Below are positions 48,623-59,216 of a DNA stretch of 64,000 nucleotides, one piece after another. The stretch comes from Lunularia cruciata (lineage: Eukaryota; Streptophyta; Marchantiopsida; Lunulariales; Lunulariaceae). The stretch lies in contig OX419758.1 of NCBI GenBank assembly GCA_948567375.1, positions 45,957,473 to 46,021,472 on the forward strand. Direction: 5' to 3'. The notes under the pieces were generated by a model that saw nothing but the letters and a program-made list of their open reading frames with translations, did not search any database and was not told where the DNA came from. Within the stretch, counting starts at the first letter, position 1. The number at the start of each line of letters is the position of its first letter. Both the position numbers and the translations under genes were made by a program.

Positions 48623-49786
48623 CTTGAATGGGTCAAATCCCAAGCACATAGATTCAATTTTCCATGCATATGTGAAAGAGGTGGCTTGTTTATTCATTTC
48701 AATTGCAAGGCGTTCATTCACTTGCGTTCAACACACCACATTCACCATCTTGTCACCACACCACATTGGGTAAGAGGGAAGAATTTCAAATACCAACACA
48801 TGTTAGATATTTTGTTGCCTTCTTCAGCACATTATGTTTAACTAAAAGTTTAACACAAGTTTGACATTTCATCTAATTTAATATAATCTTGACACCGGAA
48901 AATAAAATAAACAGCAGGACGTTATAACTGAAACCTCCTTTGCCAATAAAACTTTGGGCTACCCATACCCAGAATTATGGTTGCGTTCATTTATTGGAAC
49001 CAAAAAGTTTACGAATGCCCGTCGAATCTTTTACAGCGCCAGAGCTTATGCCCTTGAATTTCTACCAACCTGAATACTTGAAACCCCCCATTGTAAAAGT
49101 TTTATGGTGGTGTAGGGGTATTTCTTCTTTGGAAGGGATGAGAATCCATGCCGTAAAAGAACTATGGGTTACCTTAGGAGGTGATTTGTAAATTGGCACA
49201 TTTGTTATGTATGTTTTCACATCTCTTTTTACAGGTAATCCGTTAACATTGATTACTACGTTGAATTTGAATTTCAAACATGGATACGCGTTCCATTTTG
49301 TTATTCTCCGTAGTCCTAAGCATTCTCCTCCTTATGCTTTAGACCTTTGAAAGTAGATTTCACCGTTCCTTGCATTCACATTTTTTAGAAAAGAATTGCA
49401 GTGGAGTGGAGATAAAGTGAGCAAGATGGGATGGGTTGGATACGATGGGGTGAGACAACAAAGTGTGTTGGGTACGCTTGGGAATACGGAATTGCTCAGG
49501 TACTTTCCGGGGTCATTTGGAGTGCATTAAAGTATTCCGGGTCAATTTTATTTATGGATAAGCTTTTGCACTCGTCTGCCAAATCTTCAATCATCGTATG
49601 TGATATGTGATGAGAGATTATGGATTAGCTAACAGCTGACTGCAATCCTCGTAGCAAAGACTTCACAATTACAAACAAGTTGATGTGCAAAGGATCAATT
49701 TCAAATGGATGACGTATCGATCTTAGACTGAACGGTCTCCGTAAGATTTCGAATCTCCTCTGATGCTACAGTTGAGAGCCCAAAGC
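48623..49786. other. Intergenic DNA
   Basis: Apart from the partial hairpin copy, nothing was recognised. Composition becomes less AT-rich after about 48.95 kb. Confidence 0.35.
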
Positions 49787-49895
49787 AAGAAGGATGGGAA
49801 GACCCCATCAAGCCGTACAAGAGAGAAATTTATTTATTTTTTTAAAAATGGGGCTAAACCCCATTTTATATGTCTATATGAGAGCCCAAAGTGGA
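49787..49895 (+). repeat. Element X copy 3 (left part)
   Basis: Contains AAGAAGGATGGGAAGACCCC, ATCAAGCCGTACAAGAGAGA and, after a T-rich insertion, AAATGGGGCTAAACCCCATT. The central GGGGCTAAACCCC forms a small palindrome. Confidence 0.65.
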
Positions 49896-50899
49896 CCGTC
49901 ACTTTTGTCATAGACGCCTCAACTCGATTTCATTTCTATATTCACATTGATTGTAGACTGTCGCAGAAAATCAATAAATCACAAATGCTTAATATGAATT
50001 GAACGATAGTTCAGGACGAGAGTATCATACCATAGTTCAGATGAGGCTACCAGCACCCATTGGTTAAGGATATTAGCCAAAAAAGCTATCTCTCGAAGAG
50101 TCCAAGGAAAATGTACCATGTTTCTGTGCGAACAAAAATTTAAATGGAATTGAAATTGGGGCGTAATCTTCTATTCAAAATTGCCCGACAACCTAGTGGG
50201 CCCAAATGAGAAATTGGATATCTTGGTGCAAAACATAGATGTTATTGTCCATAGACTGATGACAAAACCAATAGTAGTCAAGGGCTTAGCAGAAACGTTC
50301 ATATCACATACATGCATACTTTTTTAGACTACAAATGGAGCAACCATTGAGACAAACTCTTTTTGAGGAATCTCGTGCAAAAAACCTATTTTCCACCTAC
50401 TTGATATACTTATCACAGGTTCAATTAAGATCATTAAAAAATAATAAGTGTATTAGAGGAAAAGATACGTTATCATAGTATATGCTATGAATTTGTGGGA
50501 ATCCTTTAGTAACAAGTAGACTTTGTGCTTGTTGATAAGTACATCATAAGTGGGTCTGATATTGAAGACCTAACAAAAAGTAACCAATTTTATGTCCTGG
50601 AAAAAGGGAACAAGTGTCCATGCACACATAATAACCGTCTAATTCACCTTGAGTAACATTTTTTTTTGTGAAGGTAGCTCTAAGGACCATAAATTGCTTT
50701 ACTAAAAGAAGTAGGTTTATTAAAACTAGTGTGAAAGAAAGAGAAAGACATCCTTTGTTTTTAACCTTCTCTTTCCTTTAGAGCTATGTATCTTACTATA
50801 GGATACGATAGGACAGATTACAAGAGTACTAGTCTTCTTAGTTGGTAGAAGAGTGGCTTCTCGTGGTTTTAACTATATAAAATAGCTTCTCTTGGATTT
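49896..50899. other. Intergenic DNA
   Basis: No gene was recognised. The minus strand may hold very decayed retroelement sequence continuous with the copia relic to the right. Confidence 0.35.
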
Positions 50900-53101
50900 A
50901 TCTAAACTATATCTTTAGAGAAGAAGGTGTCCATGGAGATGGAGATAGAGATGTGAAAGAAGATGTAGCAAGCAAACTACTAATGGATGGAACCCCACCA
51001 GGTTGAGCTCCAAGAGATGGCACTGGATTGGAAAAAGCTTGGAAAAATTTTGGATCATTCCAAAGAGAAAAATCCTTATCTTCAAATGTAGAACCAGGAT
51101 ATTATTTGAAATTAACTGAACCAATTTCATTTTTTGAAACCGCTACATCTTTACTTTAGTTGTGATAAATCTTATTCTTACTTTGTCTCTCAATGCAAAG
51201 CACCAGTCCTATGCTACTCTCAGTATAGATCAGATAGATTCAATATGCATACAAAAACACAACTTGGATTATGAAGAATTGATCTGGTAAATAGGATTAA
51301 AAAAAAATGCACAAACCTTGTTTCAAGGAAACCATAACCCATAGAGTTTTCTTAGAATTCAAAGCCTTAATTGAGTTCCAAGTTGCGAACAATTAGTTGT
51401 AATGAGAGATTGGCCTTATAGTAAGAAAAAGAGGATATATATATATAGACCGCAAGCAATATAGAATTGATATGTGTAAAATTTTCACGTTTCAGTATAA
51501 CATTTTATTTCAAGGTATAAGGAATTATAATATGTCATTTGAACATTAACCCCTAGGCAGTAGATATTTATGGTTGAAAAAAATTAATTATAATAAAAAT
51601 TCAATGATTTTTATGATGTCTTTGGTTGAATAAAAGTCATTGAAGTTTTATTAAAAGTTATTTTTTTTCAACCATAAACATCTACTGCCTAGGGGTTAAT
51701 GTTTATTTTCACATAGACTGTAAAATTTATCATAAACTTATTTAGCTATCAAAAAACATAAGACTTTAGCATTGATAATTAGATAATCAAATATAGTGAA
51801 AAATGATCACTAAAATAAATCATTTACATTCAAAATTTAAATGACTAGTGGGAAAATATTGGCATAAATATTTGTGTGAATTATTCCCAATAGCTTGATT
51901 ATGCAAGTAAAGGGAAACCGTGTGAGAAGAAACTTCAGTATATTTGCTCTAAGGATAAGATGTTAAGAAAGGCAATAATTAGGTTTTGTAAGGTGTGAGG
52001 CCTTGGACCTTTGTTGTTGTTGAATCTATGATTCATTTATGTATCTAAGCTGGCTGTACATAACTCTACGTCAGAATTATGTGTGATAATTGTTGCATAA
52101 ACTGATGAAGATTTAGGCAGAACTGTTTTGCCTAGTACAAATAAGTTGTTGACTAATTAATATTTGATTGTATATTATCTCTTAAAACTATGTAAAACAC
52201 ATTTCTTGATTAAGGATAAAAAGAAATTCCTCCTATATCCATTCCTTTTACTGCAAAATTTAATTATATATTTTAAATCTCAGATTATGCAGTACACTTT
52301 GAAGGGTATATATTCTGCTATTGGAAAGTTCAGTAGTAAACTTGCCCAATGCCAAGAATTGATTGAATAAAATTATCCCAAAATAAAGCATTTGGAGGAG
52401 TATCAGAATGTATGTAGGATGACAAATTTTATCCAAAGTGGAATATATGATGAATGGCAGCAATCTCTAAGTGCCCAATTTCATCTTCAAGTTTGTATTT
52501 ACTTTTGAGGAAGAATATAGAACGATATTATAAAGATGTTATTTATTGTCTTTGGGAGTTGGAACTAGATTTATTTGCTTCCTTCTTTGTCATTCTTTCT
52601 CTACAATTTTTTATGTCACGTTCTTGATTTTGATAGTAGTAACATGTCATCTTCGTAGAAAAGATTGTTGATAGAAAATTGATAGCTACGATTCAAAATT
52701 CGGAGTTGAAGTACCCTCTCTACTAGTTGAATTTGGTATAGAGAAAAAAAAAATCTTATTTTTGAGAGTAAGGAATGAATCTTGCAGTGCAAAACATTTA
52801 GAATATTTAATGACATTTTTGTCGTCTTTCATCTTTAACCGCATCTTCCGATGACCATCCATCGAGTACATCTTGGTGGATGTTCAAATTGACGAAGATT
52901 TGTTAATGTATTCCAAGCATCGGGTGTAGTGGTTGTACAATTGATGTGATTTATTTGACTACTATCGAATTGGATGGTAATGGTTGACAAGGTGAGAGAA
53001 AAGGCAACCGTTGACAAAGCCACCTTATTGAATCTATCCCTTCTTCTTCTATAAGTTAAGTAGCACGAGGGAGGAGAGGACCCAAGACCAGACCAGGTCA
53101 C
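50900..53101 (-). mobile_element. Ty1/copia-like retrotransposon fragments (fossil)
   Basis: On the minus strand 52686-53101 reads like a copia gag (T-T-T-T-P-D-A-W-N-T-L-T-N-L, then F-E-H-P-P, then K-M-K-D-D-K-N-V). Near 50.93-51.1 kb a separate minus-strand segment with F-E-D-K-D-F-S-L-W-N-D-P may belong to the same element. It is heavily decayed with many breaks. No LTR was delimited. A 162-bp foldback element sits between the pieces at 51542-51703. Confidence 0.4.
51542..51703. mobile_element. 162-bp foldback MITE
   Basis: The whole element folds into one hairpin. The left end AACATTAACCCCTAGGCAG returns as its reverse complement at the right end. The outer 42 bp pair with a single mismatch and weaker pairing continues to about 75 bp, leaving a loop of about 15 nt. 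No coding capacity, AT-rich core. No unambiguous target duplication was found. Confidence 0.88.
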
Positions 53102-53463
53102 CGCCTCTTGCCATGGACTAGAGTAATTAGACTTTCAAATCCACGTCCACATCCATACGAAGAAGCCAACCAAAGAAGAAAGTTCTTTTGGTGGATCTTT
53201 GTCATTAGAGAAAGACAGAAGTTCCCTCTCCAAAAGATGAGGAGAACAAATGAAGAAGAAATCCTGGTGTACTAAATAAGAAAGCTATAATCCCATACCA
53301 TATGATAAAAATGAGAGACGTAGTGCAACTCAGCAATATGTATAATTGATAATGAAACAAACCGATAGAAGTTCCTTCCTAAATAGCAAAACTGTGGTTA
53401 CTAAGAGTCACATCCAAGTGATGAATCTATTTAGTCCCATGATCAGATCATCCATGAATTGAC

Positions 53464-53733
53464 TTAACTGTAGAAACAGTGACAAGATTTTCTATCACAT
53501 TTGATTGTCTTGAATCCTTTCATGTTATACTTGATCTTCAATAACTCAACCGCACTCGACAGAGAGTCCAGCTTCATTGCATGTAAATGTTTTTCCCAAC
53601 GGGTTCTTTCTAAGAGCGCTACGCTCTGCACTGCCATCGATGATTTGATTGGGGGCCTCTGGCTTTGCAGAACATAGGTGCATTGGCATGAGTTCGCTGC
53701 CTCATTGTAGCTGTCGTATTTCACACTGAACAA
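53464..53733 (-). CDS. Hypothetical exon or small protein (89 aa frame)
   Basis: Not recognised. The peptide is hydrophilic, with a stretch L-L-E-R-T-R-W-E-K-H-L-H-A-M-K-L-D and a Cys-containing tail. A good acceptor-like sequence (TTTGTTCAG) overlaps its start on the minus strand, so it may be an internal or terminal exon rather than a complete protein. The base composition is like the neighbouring RraA-like gene. It could equally be a chance frame. Confidence 0.25.
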   Translation of the reverse strand: MFSVKYDSYNEAANSCQCTYVLQSQRPPIKSSMAVQSVALLERTRWEKHLHAMKLDSLSSAVELLKIKYNMKGFKTIKCDRKSCHCFYS

Positions 53734-56727
53734 ACCAGGTTTTGTGTTTCAGTTTCAACCTGGGCAAGACAGGAAAACAATTTCTGTGGATAACTGTTGG
53801 AAACTGTCATAAATATTGATGCAAATCTGCACATCATTTACCACATAAGGAGTAAAAAAACAATGTAAAGCAATTTTGCAAATTTACTCTTATTGCAAAT
53901 CTAAGCATACGAAGTGAAATGTGGAATGGAATATCTTCGGGCTAATGTAAGTTCTAAGCTAATGAAAAACTTGATCATGTTGTCTGGTCTTGCTTCTCTG
54001 GTATGTTGCTCACACGTTCCGCTGCTCAAGCTTCTTAACTATGCCGCCGGCATATCAATGAACCACTGCTTCCTCTCAAAGGTAAGCCCTAAATACTCTA
54101 ACCCCTAACTAATGTATCCCTTTGGGTGCTAGGTGTTATGCACAAACCTTAACAACTATAATACATGTACATGTTATATCAATGCCATGAAATGCACTTT
54201 CAACAATGATGAGAGGCTCGGACCCGGTTACTTGTACCCAAAGGAAGCTGGAGGGAGCTGAATGCCTGCAACGACAAACGAACTCCAATGCCAGATAAAA
54301 TGGGGCTTAGCCATACTTTTGCCCTTTGGCGTTTCCTTGTTCGGCTGGGGTCTTCCCATCCTTCTTGTTTTCACTCGCGGTTGCGCTTTTGGGTTCGATA
54401 AACGATACGACCCAATGCGACCCGGAACAGATTCAGGCACGGATCGACGGCTTCATGTTTTCGAACTCTCGTACCTATATAGCAGAGTCGTCACTACAGC
54501 AGATGCTGCTGTTTGTATTCGAACCCCTTTGAGTCCCATCCTGAGGAGATTAGTGTCGACAGCATGCCAGAGCCAGATGTCTAGCATAGGAACACAGCTC
54601 AGCCACATCCTGAGGAGATTGCCGTAGAACAGAAGCACCAAGAGCCGGAGGGACAAAGATGTCATGGCTCAGCTGGATCGGCTAAACTAATCTGAATTTG
54701 GAATCCATGGTTTCTCATGATACCATAAGTGTTTGGATATTTGTTAGGGAGAGTGAAGTAATGGAAAGAAGCATCTGCTTCTTTCGACCACACGACACGG
54801 GAGATAAATGTTCCCTCTCGAGCTGAAGAGTAGTGTACTTGACAGCTGCAAAGTTCCAGGAAATGAGAGACGAGATATCAGTTACTTTACTGGAAACAGG
54901 ATGAGTTTGGAACAGACGACACACGAACTGTAAGAAACCACTCGGAGCCCAAGCGTTCTCGAGGGAAGGTTTCTAGCAAGAGGCAAGATTGGTTTCATAA
55001 CTAAGTCCAGAATTACCTCGACAGTTGATATGGCTCTGCTAACGGTTGGATGTGGAAGTTCATGAGGCGGAGAATTGAATGCTCCTACCATTGAAATAGA
55101 TTATCTAGGGAGTAAAAGAAGAGTCAGTCGAGTTTATATAGCTATATAACTTTCTTATATAACTGACGGAGACACATGTAACGCAACCCTCCTTTACATA
55201 CTGCACTCAGACACTGATATGATGAATCTGAAGGTTAGATTGAAATGATGTGATAATAACATATATAAATTGAAATCCTCTTCTCATAAGAAGTTTTCTT
55301 AGTACTAAAGAGGAAACGGTACTTTCTATACGATACAAACTTATAAAACTTGTAAAACTTATGTACTCAGCTTGCCTTTCAATCCTTGTATAGGTTTGCA
55401 CTTAGTGTAGGTAATTTTGGCTAGTTCACAAGATTACTGAAACAGATGGTCGCAAAGGAAGTTTTTTCCGCATAGTTTCGAAGTCTTACTCTGCAACAAC
55501 GGTGACCCTGCGTGCTGCATTCAGAGCTTATTTCAGACTTAAAATCCCGTTGTTTGCTGATCAACCAGATGGTAGCCGTCGGGGATGGATGATTTTGGTT
55601 TTCTTCCAAAATGGAATCGAATTGCAACAATCCATAACTGATGGTTACAAAATATATATATTTTGATGAGAACCTTTCTTCATAGTCTTTGAAGTAGATG
55701 GTCTATCCTCATTCATTCTGACTTCTGATATATCAAACATCCTAGCACTCAGCTTTCCTAGTCTCACCAGAGTAGACACTCCTAATTGCACTCAACTCAC
55801 TCTCTCTCAGAGCCTTCAAAGATAGTACACAGCAACACTCACGCAGCATGAAAGATACCCCAGTGGGAAGCAGCATAGAACACACCCTAAACAAGGTGCT
55901 GGGAATGATCCTTGTATGAGAACTTACCTTAACATGAGCAGAGAACACTCACATATATACACAAGCAAGCTCTAGCAAGTTGCTTTGCAGAGCCCTAATT
56001 GAGGCTGCGCCATCACTTCACCCTAATCATGTATCTATCCTAGTCATGTATCTAGTCACTAAACTAGAGATTATCACAACTAACATATATATATATATAT
56101 ATATAAAGATGATGAATAGAATATTGAACGGATCTTCCATAACTATGATTGTGACAGTTCCAAGAAATCAGATGGCTTGATTTCGGAAATTCTTCTGTGC
56201 ACGTAAGAATCCTTTTGGAAATTGTACATCGACTGCGGAGTCTCCCTCTATGAAGATTGCAGTAGCTGTTGTAGTACTTTATGCTGCACCAGGTCGATTT
56301 CAGATTCAGCTTAGAGCAACTATGGATTGTTGATGGTGATTAATTGACTCGATCAGGCGACTAGGTCAAACACTTCGACAAAAACTTGCTGACATGCAGA
56401 GAACTCAAGAGCGCACACCAAAATGGTCTGTCTAGAATGAAACCAAGAACCATAAAGATCTGCCAACTATCGCATTCCGTCCCAGATGTTCACGAAGAGT
56501 AGTTTCATATTGCTCTCCTTACACAACTGGGATTGAAGAGATCAATGCATTTCTTCTGAGATTGTTCCGAAATGTTCCGAGGTTAGACTCACTTTTAAAA
56601 GAGAAGACCCGACCTATACACAGTATCTGAAGATGATATTTGAGAGTGAGGTGAGTGCTCTTGAACAGACTTTCGTCTCGTGCATATGAAATGTTTAAAT
56701 ATGTCTACCTAGTTGAGTTAAAAATCT
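53734..56727. other. Gene-poor stretch left of the RraA-like gene
   Basis: Contains element X copy 4 (about 54285-54395, minus), a TA run at 56085-56105 and otherwise short frames. A 42-codon frame beginning M-K-N-L-I-M-L-S-G-L near 53960 is followed by a donor-like AAG|GTAAGC at 54080, but it has no recognisable domain. GC is higher than in the transposon blocks, so unrecognised exons are possible. Confidence 0.35.
54285..54395 (-). repeat. Element X copy 4 (left part, inverted)
   Basis: On the minus strand AACAAGAAGGATGGGAAGAC is followed by CCC and, about 60 bp later, GGCTAAGCCCCATTTTATC. Upstream sequence (CGCGAGTGAAAACAAGAAGG) also resembles the copy at 63.0 kb, so the shared unit extends leftward. 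Confidence 0.65.
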
Positions 56728-57246
56728 CTACATCGCAGCCGGCAATTTATGAAGCTTGTCACCACCCACGGATATGACAATACCGTCAGTATCTACATAA
56801 CACCAATCTCCGGGCTGAATTCTGCAGCCAGCGAAAACCACAGGCACATCCCTCTCTCCTTGACCTTTCTTGTTGCTCTTGACAGGGTGTGCTGCCAGTG
56901 CCCTAACTCCAATATCAGTAGCATTGATTTCATCAACGTCACGTACACATCCATTGACAATAATGCCAGCCCACATATTCTGGCATCCAAGAGTCCCAAG
57001 CATTCCCCCTAGCAATGCGCACCGAAGACTGCCACCGCCATCAACCACTAGAACCTTCCCTGCCCCAGATTCTTCCAGTGCTTGTCGTACCAAAATGTTG
57101 TCCTCGAACACCTTCACTGTCGTCACTGGGCCATGAAACTGTTGCCGTTTCCCATAGGACTTGAAAATTGGAACTAAAACAAGCACTCTGCCATCTGCAA
57201 TTCTGTCCATGTGCGCATCACACAAATCTGTTGTTAGCAAACTCAT
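56728..57246 (-). CDS. RraA-like protein (HMG/CHA aldolase - oxaloacetate decarboxylase family)
   Basis: A single uninterrupted 172-aa frame, close to the about 166 aa of Arabidopsis RraA-like proteins and collinear with them throughout. Landmarks: F-S-G-P-like [13 protein letters not shown] (38-50), the glycine-rich [14 protein letters not shown] (68-81), [10 protein letters not shown] (98-107) with the Arg102-Asp103 pair that in aldolases of this fold contacts pyruvate and the divalent metal, and D-T-D-G-I-V (152-157). Bacterial RraA inhibits RNase E; plant members are thought to be metal-dependent aldolases or decarboxylases, and which activity applies here cannot be read. An acceptor (CTGCTTTCAG) ends at 57286, 39 nt before the ATG, pointing to an intron in the 5' leader. 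No targeting peptide is visible. The C-terminus is a little longer than usual. Confidence 0.95.
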   Translation of the reverse strand: MSLLTTDLCDAHMDRIADGRVLVLVPIFKSYGKRQQFHGPVTTVKVFEDNILVRQALEESGAGKVLVVDGGGSLRCALLGGMLGTLGCQNMWAGIIVNGCVRDVDEINATDIGVRALAAHPVKSNKKGQGERDVPVVFAGCRIQPGDWCYVDTDGIVISVGGDKLHKLPAAM

Positions 57247-57285
57247 CTTGTATCACCTATATCCTCCTTCAGCTTTTGTGTTTAC

Positions 57286-58469
57286 CTGAAAGCAGAGGTC
57301 ACACAGTACAGTTCAGTATCTGGTAGCTCCAGCGATTCATGTCAGTGTCTGTGCAAGACTAGTCATTTTTTCGGAGAAAAATGGCTCGATGATGTATCCT
57401 CTTGGTAACCAGCAACAGAAAGTATGTGGAGCGATTTGAGTTTCTAGAAGAATCTCAAAAGGGCTCAAACTATCCCCCTCACCGCAGCAAATTCGAGGAC
57501 AACACTCTACTGATTTAACATCAATCTTATACTTATATATCACCTTATACTCCATCTCTTGGTCTTCTTTCAAGAATCTCAATTGGCTGATAAGAGAGGT
57601 CTACGGCATGAGTGCTTCTATTATGAGTCTTCGACTTTGATCCTATACTCCAAGGTAAAACAACACATAATCGACTAAGGAAACTATCAATGAAGTAATT
57701 TGAAACTATTAACCAGGCGACAATAAGTTACTTGATGAATTTGTAAACTTCAAGCAGCTCTTCAAGGACAGCCAATCTAATCAAAACAAATACAGGTGCA
57801 TGTGCTCAGTCTGCGATCCGTCTTTCCAAGACTGAACCAGCAATCTCATTCCATATATCAGAAACTACCGTTAGTCCACTCTCTTTGAGCGTTATCCAGT
57901 TTGTCAAGGCGAGTAGTTTCTCCAACAGAAGGACCACAAAAAGGCTGTTGCTAGGACTGTTGTTTACACAAACAGAATAATTCACGCTAAGATGTTCCGT
58001 CTCATTATTTTCTGCTTATACCCTCAAGAGGTACAGACAATTGTAAACGCTCAAGATTTGTAACTGGTACGAGCACTCGATTAGACCATTGGCAGTGCGG
58101 CATTGCCAATAGAAGAAATGTGCGTGTTGCATTTCCAACTGAATGAGCAGAGGGCATGCCAAGAAACAGACCTGATTTTCTCCACCAAAGCTCTCGCGGA
58201 AACCTCTATCAGATGAACTCCCTGACCCGGGACACACTTTCTTTCTAGTGACAATAGTAGAGCTTTGAACCCATCAAATCGAGCGCTCCGAACATCTTCA
58301 GATAGAGTTCAATCACCACCTCCTACATCGGTGGGTTTCCCATTCCACGTGAACTGCGAGCTTCTGACAACTGTTGGGTATAGAAAGACCAGGGTGCCAA
58401 AACCCCACACCTTTCTTTGGCATTGTCGCCGCTCCCTTGGCTATTTCGAGTAACTCAAATAGTTTTACT
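57286..58469. other. Upstream region of the RraA-like gene
   Basis: Should contain the leader intron, first non-coding exon and promoter of the RraA-like gene. Short frames only; a minus-strand frame at 57337-57582 has no recognisable domain. Confidence 0.4.
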
Positions 58470-58545
58470 TTCGGGATTGGCCTCATTAAGAATCGAACCC
58501 TGGATCTGCTTGCTAATCGAATTGCAGAGCCCCAACCTATATTTT
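58470..58545 (-). repeat. tRNA-related (SINE-like) fragment
   Basis: On the minus strand a B-box-like GGTTCGATTC (58490-58499) is preceded by an A-box-like TGCAATTCGATTAG (58513-58526). Spacing suits an internal RNA polymerase III promoter. The sequence does not fold into a proper tRNA, so a tRNA-derived SINE head or degenerate tRNA is more likely. Confidence 0.35.
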
Positions 58546-58757
58546 CATTTTTCTACTTTTCTAATTTCTTAATATATTCTACTTAGTTTCTAAATTAAGT
58601 TTCTAAATCATTCATTTACTCGTTCTTTTGCTTCTTCGTATCTCTTATTGCATTTTTTTATCCAACCTGCATCCACGCAATTAAAATATTTAATATATTA
58701 GCCCCAGCTGGCAATTTATCGCGCTCAAAACATAAGTTTTTTTTATTGTTTTGAAAC

Positions 58758-59216
58758 GTTGCACTGATATGACACTTTCTTGAGAAAGTCTAATGAATTT
58801 ATAAAAGCTCCTTTTTGCCACTACATGCGACAAAAGTCTAATGTTATCAATGACTCGTCCAATTAAAACATCAATATATTATCTCTAAATATTTAATCAT
58901 GATCTACATGTATTCACGCATTAGGTGCCAAATTTTACGATTGGACCTCGATGCTTTCTGAGGGTACGAAATTAATCTTTTGGGAAATATGGCCGGATTG
59001 AACTATAATACAAATTGGAAATACGGTCCCATAGTCCAATTTGGCACCCAATGCGTCAACATACATAGATTATGACTGAATAGTTTTAAATAATATATTT
59101 ATATTTAAGTTGGACGAATCATCGATAACATTAGATTTTTTGTTCGCTTGTGATAAAAAATTTACTTTTATAAATTCATTAGACTTTGTCAAGAGAGTAC
59201 TATATAGTGCACCAAC
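58758..59216. mobile_element. 459-bp element with long terminal inverted repeats
   Basis: About 170-180 bp at each end are imperfect reverse complements. Matching blocks include AAGTCTAATGAATTTATAAA, TCTAATGTTATC, ACGCATT(A/G)GGTGCCAAATT and their complements on the right. The middle of about 110 bp is unpaired. No open frame. Long inverted ends with a short unique core suggest a foldback or MULE-type MITE. No target duplication was identified. Confidence 0.8.

Noticed and set aside
53914-54108. Short plus-strand frame starting M-K-N-L-I-M-L with a hydrophobic start and a GTAAGC donor at its end
   Set aside because: Could be a first exon with a signal peptide, but nothing downstream could be joined and no homology is recognised.
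54262-54627. 121-codon plus-strand frame
   Set aside because: Consists largely of inverted element X sequence; similar translated words recur at the other copies of the repeat.
58470-58545. True tRNA gene on the minus strand
   Set aside because: A B-box-like word is present, but no acceptor stem or anticodon arm could be folded.
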